The notes below the pieces were generated by a model. That model ran no database searches and was not told the DNA's origin. It saw only the letters and a program-made list of their open reading frames with translations. The position numbers and the translations under genes are program-made. Shown here one piece after another: positions 1 to 5,817 of a stretch of 39,800 nt of DNA. The DNA is from Leptolyngbya sp. DLM2.Bin27 (GTDB lineage Bacteria > Cyanobacteriota > Cyanobacteriia > Phormidesmidales > Phormidesmidaceae). The number at the start of each line of letters is the position of its first letter. Within the stretch, counting starts at the first letter, position 1. The DNA is taken from contig RECJ01000112.1 in NCBI GenBank assembly GCA_007694115.1, positions 1-39,800 on the forward strand. The letters run 5' to 3'.

Positions 1-45
1 GTCGTTGATCAGGTCAACCTGGTAGGGGCGGAGTTGGGGGGGCAT
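1..45 (-). CDS. Probable helicase N-terminus, partial at the left edge
   Basis: An ATG at 45 on the minus strand opens 15 codons that run off the window, reading MPPQLRPYQVDLIND. The LRPYQ-x-DLI pattern is what one sees at the start of many DEAD/DEAH (SF2) helicases, just before the Q-motif/P-loop region. That is inference from a very short stretch; no ATP-binding motif is visible. No clear Shine-Dalgarno lies upstream; instead a C-rich heptamer array (on this strand) begins six bases before the start codon. Confidence 0.45.
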   Translation of the reverse strand, partial: MPPQLRPYQVDLIND

Positions 46-51
46 TGGGCA

Positions 52-110
52 GGGGTTTTGGGTTTTGGGTTTTGGGTTTTGGGTTTTGGGTTGCGGTTTG
101 CGGTTTGCGG
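52..110 (+). repeat. GGGTTTT heptanucleotide tandem array
   Basis: Five complete GGGTTTT units (53-87) and a partial one are followed by a variant GCGGTTT block (93-110). The seven-base period fits the short tandemly repeated repetitive (STRR) sequences known from cyanobacteria. Six runs of three or more G at regular spacing could form a G-quadruplex on the + strand. It lies directly upstream of the partial minus-strand gene. Confidence 0.85.
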
Positions 111-142
111 TGCAAGGTAGGGCCGTAAACCCTCTTCTCTTA

Positions 143-170
143 ACACCTAAGACCTGAGACCTAACACCCC
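143..170 (+). repeat. AGACCTA-type heptanucleotide array
   Basis: Four degenerate seven-base units (ACACCTA, AGACCTG, AGACCTA, ACACCCC) follow each other without gaps. The same period as the neighbouring GGGTTTT array suggests the same class of cyanobacterial STRR sequence. No coding role is visible. Confidence 0.65.
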
Positions 171-264
171 ACTCACAATCAACAAGTACTATCTTCTAGC
201 CCATTCATCAAGGGTTACTGGGCCTGTGGCGTTATTATGCAGTTACGTAAACCACGGGTCTGCT

Positions 265-960
265 ATGACCACTTTTCCCCGCACTCCCCTAACGCTGCCG
301 CCGCTGGAAAATGGCGATCGCCTTAGCCGCGCCGAATTTGAGCGCCGCTATGCCGCCATGCCGCAGATGAAAAAGGCAGAATTAATTGAAGGAATTGTAC
401 ATGTGGCCGCAGCCCTGCGGTTTGGTAGTCATGCAGAACCCCACAGCTTCTTGATGGCTTGGCTAGTGTTGTATGTTGCAGCTACTTCTGGGGTGCGGGT
501 GGGCGATAATCCCACCGTAAGGCTTGATCCAGACAACCTGCCGCAGCCAGATGGCATTTTGCGGCTAGAGCCAGAGTTGGGCGGGCGATCGCGCATCAGC
601 AGCGATGACTATGTAGAAGGCCCCCCTGAGCTAGTGGTAGAGGTCTCGGCCAGCACCGCAACGGTTGATCTGCAAGACAAGAAAGCTGTTTACAGACGCA
701 ATGGCATCCAAGAATATCTCGTCTGGCAGGTGTTTGACCGCAAGATCGACTGGTTTTATTTAGATGCAGATCGCTACGTTGATCTAGAGCCGGGTGACGA
801 TGGCCTCTGTCGCAGTCGGGTATTTCCTGGCCTGTGGCTCGACCGAGGGGCGATGGTGCAGGGCAACTTGGCTCAGGTGTTAGCGGTGGTGCAGCAGGGG
901 CTACAATCCTCAGAACACCAGGCATTTGTAGAAAGATTACAGTCTATTCAGGGCGCTTAG
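265..960 (+). CDS. Uma2 family (DUF820) endonuclease-fold protein
   Basis: Uma2/DUF820 proteins have a PD-(D/E)xK restriction-endonuclease fold, are hugely expanded in cyanobacteria, and mostly have no known function. Here the typical pieces are in order: the N-terminal MKKAELIEGIVH strand, the QPDG aspartate, the PPELVVEVS glutamate, and DKKAVYRRNGIQEYLVW with the following lysine region. The length (231 aa) is slightly longer than usual because of a C-terminal tail. I chose ATG 265 rather than the upstream GTG at 226, because the family homology starts after it and neither has a strong ribosome site. The aldo/keto reductase gene starts five bases after its stop, so the two are probably cotranscribed. 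Confidence 0.9.
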   Translation: MTTFPRTPLTLPPLENGDRLSRAEFERRYAAMPQMKKAELIEGIVHVAAALRFGSHAEPHSFLMAWLVLYVAATSGVRVGDNPTVRLDPDNLPQPDGILRLEPELGGRSRISSDDYVEGPPELVVEVSASTATVDLQDKKAVYRRNGIQEYLVWQVFDRKIDWFYLDADRYVDLEPGDDGLCRSRVFPGLWLDRGAMVQGNLAQVLAVVQQGLQSSEHQAFVERLQSIQGA

Positions 961-965
961 GCACG

Positions 966-1925
966 ATGGAAATGCGCAAACTAGGCAACACCGAGATTGA
1001 GATTACGCCGCTGATCTTTGGCACCTGGCAGGCGGGTAAGCGGGGCTGGGTCGGCGTAGAAGATGCCGAGGTGATCGAGGCCATGCGGGCGGCGCTGGAT
1101 GCGGGGATCACCACCTTTGATACCGCTGAGGTTTACGGCGAGGGCTACTCAGAAGATCTGGTGGGCAAGGCCCTAGGAGACCGACGCGATGAGGTGGTGT
1201 TGGCCACCAAGGTGTTTGCCAACCACCTAAAGCACGACCAGGTGATCGAGGCCTGCGAGCAATCGCTCCAGCGCCTTAGAACCGAGGTGATTGACCTGTA
1301 CCAGATCCACTGGCCGTCGGGGGCCTTTGGCAGCGAGGTGGTGCCCCTAGGCGAGACCATGGGGGCGCTCAATGCGCTCAAGGATCAGGGCAAGATTCGG
1401 GCGATTGGGGTATCGAATTTCTCTAAAGCACAGCTGGAAGAGGCCATGACCTACGGGCGCATCGACAGCCTGCAACCGCCCTACTCGCTGTTTTGGCGCG
1501 GGGTCGAGCAAGACCTTTTGCCCTACTGCATCGAGCACAATCTGACGATTTTGGCCTATTCCTCCCTGGCCCAGGGGCTGCTGACCGGCAAGTTTGGCCC
1601 CGACCACCAGTTCCCCAAAGCAGACAACCGCAGCAAAAACAAACTCTTTCTGCCGCCCCTCTACGCCAAAGCCCAGGCGGCTCTGGCCCAGCTCAAGCCC
1701 ATGGCTGAGGCCCACCACATCACCCTGGGCAACCTGGCCCTGGCCTGGCTGATCGCCCAGCCCCAGACCACGGCCATCGTCGGAGCGCGCAATGTTGAAC
1801 AGGCGGTTGAAAATGCGAAGGCCGCTGAGGTGGTGCTGGCTGAAGCAGATCTGGCAGAAATCGACAGTATCAGCCGCACCGTCACCGACCACCTGCCCGC
1901 CGACCCAGTGATGTGGGCCTTTTAA
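966..1925 (+). CDS. Aldo/keto reductase
   Basis: A 320-residue NAD(P)H-dependent oxidoreductase with a TIM-barrel fold, expected to be soluble and to reduce aldehydes or ketones. The family catalytic tetrad is visible as D52 and Y57 (FDTAEVYG), K82 (LATKVF) and H115 (LYQIHWP). The cofactor-binding end is seen in VGARNVEQ near the C terminus, a pattern typical of this family. The ORF track extends to 834, but that overlaps the Uma2 gene out of frame; the ATG at 966 begins the conserved MRKLGNTE strand. The exact substrate cannot be told from sequence. Confidence 0.95.
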   Translation: MEMRKLGNTEIEITPLIFGTWQAGKRGWVGVEDAEVIEAMRAALDAGITTFDTAEVYGEGYSEDLVGKALGDRRDEVVLATKVFANHLKHDQVIEACEQSLQRLRTEVIDLYQIHWPSGAFGSEVVPLGETMGALNALKDQGKIRAIGVSNFSKAQLEEAMTYGRIDSLQPPYSLFWRGVEQDLLPYCIEHNLTILAYSSLAQGLLTGKFGPDHQFPKADNRSKNKLFLPPLYAKAQAALAQLKPMAEAHHITLGNLALAWLIAQPQTTAIVGARNVEQAVENAKAAEVVLAEADLAEIDSISRTVTDHLPADPVMWAF

Positions 1926-1987
1926 CCCCACCTGGGCAGCCAAAACCGATAATCTTACCGCTAGCGTTGCTTTAGTCCCTTGCCCCC

Positions 1988-2317
1988 ATGAAAATTCCTT
2001 TTTTTGGCCGCATCTACAGTAGTTTGTTGAAGCATCCCCGCTATCGCTGGCTGGTGATGGGGGCATCGCTGCTGTACCTGGTGAGCCCGATCGACGTTTC
2101 CCCCGATGTGATTCCCATTCTGGGCTGGATCGACGATGGCTTGGTGGCCACCCTGCTGGCTACAAGCATTACCCAGGTGCTGCTCGACCGTCGTCAGGCC
2201 GTAAAAGACCAGAAAACCCCGGCCCCAGACGACGAGCTAGAGGCGATCGCAGCTACCGATGTCGCCACCCTACCCGCCGCCGCCAAACCTTCTAAACCTG
2301 CCAAATCATCAGAATAA
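1988..2317 (+). CDS. YkvA-like DUF1232 membrane protein
   Basis: A 109-residue protein with the DUF1232 signature: a hydrophobic segment followed by YLVSPIDVSPDVIPILGWID. A second hydrophobic stretch (DDGLVATLLATSI) follows, then a charged, alanine/proline/lysine-rich tail. The family is widespread in bacteria and its role is unknown. Its TAA stop overlaps the ATG of the downstream metal permease by one base, which indicates translational coupling and perhaps a shared function in membrane or metal homeostasis (inference). Confidence 0.9.
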   Translation: MKIPFFGRIYSSLLKHPRYRWLVMGASLLYLVSPIDVSPDVIPILGWIDDGLVATLLATSITQVLLDRRQAVKDQKTPAPDDELEAIAATDVATLPAAAKPSKPAKSSE

Positions 2318-3156
2318 TGGACTGGCTGCTTGACCCGCTCAACTACGACTTTATGCGCCAGGCGCTGGTGGCCAGTTTGCTGGTGGGCATTCTCTGCCCC
2401 ATTGTGGGCACCTACCTAATTGTGCAGCGCCTGGCCATGCTGGGGGATGTGGTGGCCCACGGGGTGCTGCCGGGGCTGGCAATCGCCAACTTTCTCAATC
2501 TGCCGATTTTGCTGGGGGCCTTTACCATGGGCCTGTTTAGCACTGCTGTGATCGCCTGGATACGCACCCAGTCGCGAATTACCGTCGATACGGCGATGGC
2601 GATTACCTTTTCCACCTTCTTTTCGCTGGGCATTACCCTGCTGACGGTGTTTCGCAGTCGGGTGTCGCTGGAGCAGCTGCTGTTTGGCGATATTCTCAGC
2701 ATTAACTCGGGCGATGTTTGGCAAATTACTGCGATCGCAGCCCTGGTGCTGCTCGGGGTCAAGCTGTTTTACAAAGAGCTGCTGTTTTTTACCTTTGACC
2801 CCCTGGGGGCCGAGGCCCTGGGTCTGCCCGTCAACACAATTAACTTTGGCCTGATGGCGGCCATCACCCTGGCGATTATTGCCGGGATCAAGACCGTGGG
2901 CGTGATTTTGGTGGTGGCGCTGATGGTTGGCCCCGCCGCCACCGCATACCTGCTGGTCAAAGAGCTGCACTGGATGATGCTGCTGGGTGCGGTGCTGGGG
3001 GTGCTGTTTGGGGTGGTGGGTATGTACGGTAGCTACTACTTAGATATTCCCTCGGGGCCAGCGATCGGCCTGACGGTGTTTGGCGGGTTTTTGCTGGCGC
3101 TGCTGTTTAGCCCCCGCCAGGGCATTGTCAGCCGCTGGGTCAAGCACCGGATTTAA
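2317..3156 (+). CDS. Metal ABC transporter permease (ZnuB/MntB-like, ABC-3 family)
   Basis: A 279-residue polytopic inner-membrane protein with about eight hydrophobic segments, matching ABC-3 family permeases of zinc/manganese/iron importers. Family-type stretches include LVGILCPIVGTYLIVQRLAM at the N terminus, GDVVAHGVLPGLAIA, and GVILVVALMVGPAATAYLL near the middle/C terminus. The gene overlaps the preceding DUF1232 gene by one base. No ATPase or metal-binding lipoprotein lies next to it, so in this window it is an orphan subunit; the partners must be encoded elsewhere. The metal cannot be assigned from the sequence. Confidence 0.93.
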   Translation: MDWLLDPLNYDFMRQALVASLLVGILCPIVGTYLIVQRLAMLGDVVAHGVLPGLAIANFLNLPILLGAFTMGLFSTAVIAWIRTQSRITVDTAMAITFSTFFSLGITLLTVFRSRVSLEQLLFGDILSINSGDVWQITAIAALVLLGVKLFYKELLFFTFDPLGAEALGLPVNTINFGLMAAITLAIIAGIKTVGVILVVALMVGPAATAYLLVKELHWMMLLGAVLGVLFGVVGMYGSYYLDIPSGPAIGLTVFGGFLLALLFSPRQGIVSRWVKHRI

Positions 3157-3192
3157 GGGGTTAGGCGACTTCTGGAACATGGTTTCCCAACT

Positions 3193-3453
3193 GGTGGGCA
3201 GTGCTCCCCCAGCCCTGTCAAGGTGGGGCGGATTTAGGGGTCGATCCTTCAGATTGGCCCCGAGCCAAGGACTAAAAGTCCTTGGCTCAAAGCCGAAATC
3301 CTCTGAAGAGGATTGGCAGCTGAGTTCCCCAGTCTGCTTTAGCAGACTTTAGCTATGAGCCAGAGAGTTCACTCCCTGGTGGTTGTGGCCGGAGTCCTTA
3401 GCCTATGGGCATTTCGGGAATAGTTAGGCTTGACAGGGCTGGCAGTGCCCACC
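3193..3453. repeat. Multi-palindrome interspersed repeat element
   Basis: This 261-bp stretch holds no gene but four short palindromes in a row: 3262-3288 (perfect 12-bp arms around AAA), 3297-3314 (8-bp arms), 3331-3348 (AGTCTGCT/AGCAGACT) and 3360-3379 (CCAGAGAG/CTCCCTGG, one mismatch). The cluster is enclosed by a longer inverted repeat, with CTTGACAGGGCTGG and its complement plus GTGGGCA(C)TG-type ends at 3193-3222 and 3429-3453. Similar strings of small hairpins are common intergenic repeats in cyanobacteria. It sits between convergent genes, so it could also end transcription. Confidence 0.75.
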
Positions 3454-3489
3454 CTACAGCGGCTACAGTCTTCTTGCCTAGAAATCTCC

Positions 3490-3840
3490 TTAGGCCATGG
3501 GCAGTTCTTGTACCTGGGCCTGAAGCCAGGTCAAGTAATCGGGTAGCCCAGCCACAATCGGCAGGGCAATGATCTCGGGCACCGCGTAGCTGTGGAGCTG
3601 GGTAATGGCCTGGGCGATCGCATCAAACCGCCCCAGGTCGGTCTTGACCGTCAGCTGCCACTCGGGCTCAACGTTCACCTCACCCTGCCAGCGGTACACC
3701 GACTTAATGGGGGTGATGCTGACGCAGGCGGCCAGCCGCTGGTCAACGAGGTGGCGGGCCAGGCGGTCGGCCTCGGCCTCTGAGCTAGCGGTGATTAAGA
3801 CCACGCCTAGGGAGGCAAAGGGGGGTGGGAGAGCAGACAT
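3490..3840 (-). CDS. cutA: CutA divalent-cation tolerance protein
   Basis: A 116-residue small trimeric PII-like fold protein. The CutA signature is clear: VVLITASSEAEADRLARHLVDQRLAACVSI, followed by the SVYRWQGEV and EWQLTVKT strands and the conserved LHSYAVPEIIALPI segment. The family was linked to copper tolerance, but its biochemical role is unsettled. It starts two bases after the stop of the pentapeptide-repeat gene on the same strand, so the two form an operon with cutA second. Confidence 0.96.
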   Translation of the reverse strand: MSALPPPFASLGVVLITASSEAEADRLARHLVDQRLAACVSITPIKSVYRWQGEVNVEPEWQLTVKTDLGRFDAIAQAITQLHSYAVPEIIALPIVAGLPDYLTWLQAQVQELPMA

Positions 3841-3842
3841 GA

Positions 3843-4772
3843 CTAGGGCAGGTGGTCAACAAACTGCGACAGGTTGAGGGTTTCTCGCGCCGGGCGATGG
3901 GTCCAGCGGGTTTCGCCCTGCACGGCCTCGTAGAGGTAGGCTCGCGCCTCGGTGGGTAGCACCGACTCGGTAAACTCGGTGCCGACCACCACCGCCGCCT
4001 TCAGCGACGCCTCTCCCAGATGGGCGCGGGTGAGGTCGGCACGCGATAGGTCAACGCCGTCGAGCATGGCGTTCCACAGCACGGCCCCGGTGAGGTCAGA
4101 GCCGCTGAGGTCAGCCCCGACCATACTTACCCCGCGCATGGTGGTGTCGGTTAGATTGGCGGCGCTGAGGTTGGCGTGGTCGAGGTTGGCCCCGTTGAGC
4201 TTGGCCTCCTTGAGGTTGACCCCGGCCAGGTTCATGCCGTGCAGGTCGACACCGTTGAGCCAGGCCCCCTCCAGGTTGGTAGATTCCATGCGGGTGCGCT
4301 CTAGATCGGCCCCGCTGAGCCTGGCCCCGGTCAGATGCGCCCAAGACAGGTTGGCCCCACTCAGATTAGCGCCGCGCAAATTGGCCCCGGTCAGGTTGGC
4401 CCCGCAGAGGTTGGCCCCGCGCAGATCGGCCTGGCGCAGGTTGGCGTGGCACAGGTCGCAGCCGCTGAGCTGGGCGTTGCGCAGGTCGGCCCGCACCAAG
4501 AATGCGCCGCGCAGGTTGGCCTTGGTGAGATCGGCCTGGGCCAGGTGGGCCTCGCTCATTTTAGCGAAGCTGAGGTTGGCCCAGTTGAGGTGGGCGGAGT
4601 CGAGATGGGCCTGGGTGAGAAACGACCGGCTGAGGTCGGCCCCTTGGAGATTGGCGCGGCTGAGGTCGACCTCAACTAAAATGTGGTGGCTGAAGTCGGC
4701 CCCAGCCAGGCTAATGCCGGCGAAGTTGCGGTAGCCGGCCTCGTAAAGCTCTAGAAAGTACTTAATGTGCAT
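3843..4772 (-). CDS. Pentapeptide-repeat protein
   Basis: Some 309 residues, most of it A(D/N)LxX pentapeptide repeats (NLRGANLSGANLSWAHLTGA and similar), which fold as a right-handed quadrilateral beta-helix. An N-terminal cap MHIKYFLELYEAGYRNFAG precedes the repeats, and a C-terminal cap with TEARAYLYEAVQG ends them. Such proteins are abundant in cyanobacteria and mostly of unknown function. No signal peptide is seen, so it is probably cytoplasmic. ATG 4772 starts the conserved cap; a GTG at 4829 would add 19 residues. The repeat structure also makes long, meaningless open frames on the other strand. Confidence 0.92.
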   Translation of the reverse strand: MHIKYFLELYEAGYRNFAGISLAGADFSHHILVEVDLSRANLQGADLSRSFLTQAHLDSAHLNWANLSFAKMSEAHLAQADLTKANLRGAFLVRADLRNAQLSGCDLCHANLRQADLRGANLCGANLTGANLRGANLSGANLSWAHLTGARLSGADLERTRMESTNLEGAWLNGVDLHGMNLAGVNLKEAKLNGANLDHANLSAANLTDTTMRGVSMVGADLSGSDLTGAVLWNAMLDGVDLSRADLTRAHLGEASLKAAVVVGTEFTESVLPTEARAYLYEAVQGETRWTHRPARETLNLSQFVDHLP

Positions 4773-5095
4773 AATGCTACGGTGGTGAGCTGGGGGAATG
4801 GCAGACTCACGGGGGGCTATTAATGGCACGACGGGTTCCCTGAGAGGGTCAGTGGATTTATGAAATAAGTATGAAATATGACCTGTAAAGCTAGATTTAT
4901 GAGTGTGAGTAACGCTTCTTTAACTAAGGATCAGGAACATAAGTTAACGAATCAAAATGTGATTAATTATTTTTTAACAATTGCCACCGCCGGGGGCTAT
5001 GTGGCTTGAAAACAGCTTATTTGCTTTTCCCCAGGCTGATCGTCTTCGTTGCTTTTGTTTGATAATTTGGTGAGAAACTTAGCACTTGAGCGCCC
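4773..5095. promoter_or_regulatory. AT-rich divergent promoter region, no gene
   Basis: This gap separates the divergently transcribed pentapeptide-repeat gene and the membrane protein gene. Roughly 4855-5000 is clearly richer in A and T than its surroundings, with runs such as TTAATTATTTTTTAACAA, fitting a promoter region. I could not place convincing -35/-10 boxes, and the only long ORF across it is a minus-strand shadow. Confidence 0.4.
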
Positions 5096-5767
5096 ATGAA
5101 TCGATTTATTTTTTGGGGTCTATGGCTGGGGTTTGTTCTGTATGCGTTTATACTTGCGCCCCCGGATCGGCCCGATACCACTGACCTAATTTTGCGGCTC
5201 TCCACGGGCGCGTGGGAGGGTATCAACCCTGCCATTGTGGCGCTATTTAACGCCATGGGCCTCTGGCCAATGGTCTATGCTGCGATCGCCCTAGTGGATG
5301 GCCATGGTCAGCCGCGACCGGCCTGGCCGTTTGTAGTTGCCTCGTTTGCCGTGGGGGCCTTTGCCCTGCTGCCCTACCTGGGGCTGCGGCAGCCCAACCC
5401 CAGCTTTAGTGGCCCCAGCTTCAGCGGTGCTCAAGGCCTGCTGCTGCGGCTGCTGGAGTCGCGCTGGCTGGGGGCATTGCTGGGCGCTGGGGCGATCGCC
5501 CTGGCCGCCTTTGCCTTATCTAAGGGCGACTGGCCCGATTTTTGGCAGCAGTGGCAGACCAGCCGCTTTATTCACGTCATGTCCCTCGATTTTGTCGCCC
5601 TATGGCTGCTGTTTCCGGCCCTGCTCAAAGATGATATGGCCCGCCGAGGGCTGTCTCAGCCCTGGGTGCCAGGGGCGGTGTTAGCGCTGCCCCTGGTGGG
5701 TGCCTGCCTATACTTAGCCCTCAGGCCCAGTTTGAGCGTGGCGGCAGATGAGTGGGTGAGTGGGTGA
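5096..5767 (+). CDS. Conserved polytopic membrane protein
   Basis: A 223-residue protein with about six hydrophobic segments, beginning with MNRFIFWGLWLGFVLYAFIL, which could be an uncleaved signal anchor. A loop reading NPAIVALFNAMGLWPMVYAA and a proline-rich PPDRPDTTDLI stretch recall a family of unknown membrane proteins shared by cyanobacteria and plastids, but I cannot name it. The last codons (DEWVSG and the stop) lie inside an eight-base tandem repeat, so the C terminus may vary between strains. Confidence 0.8.
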   Translation: MNRFIFWGLWLGFVLYAFILAPPDRPDTTDLILRLSTGAWEGINPAIVALFNAMGLWPMVYAAIALVDGHGQPRPAWPFVVASFAVGAFALLPYLGLRQPNPSFSGPSFSGAQGLLLRLLESRWLGALLGAGAIALAAFALSKGDWPDFWQQWQTSRFIHVMSLDFVALWLLFPALLKDDMARRGLSQPWVPGAVLALPLVGACLYLALRPSLSVAADEWVSG

Positions 5768-5778
5768 GTGGGTGGGTA

Positions 5779-5816
5779 GGTGAGTGGGTGGAAATTTGAA
5801 TCTCCACCCACTCACC
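5779..5816. terminator. Bidirectional hairpin in an 8-bp repeat
   Basis: GGTGAGTGGGTGGA (5779-5792) pairs perfectly with TCCACCCACTCACC (5803-5816) across a ten-base loop, a 14-bp stem between convergent genes. The left arm belongs to a GAGTGGGT tandem array that starts at 5750 within the preceding gene. No long T-run follows on either strand, so termination is likely but not certain. Confidence 0.6.
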
Positions 5817-5817
5817 C

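Noticed and set aside
3952-4734. 260-codon + strand ORF over the pentapeptide-repeat gene
   Set aside because: It is the reverse of a highly repetitive GC-rich gene; its protein is only an Arg/Ala/Pro/Leu-rich pattern made by the repeats, with no independent signals.
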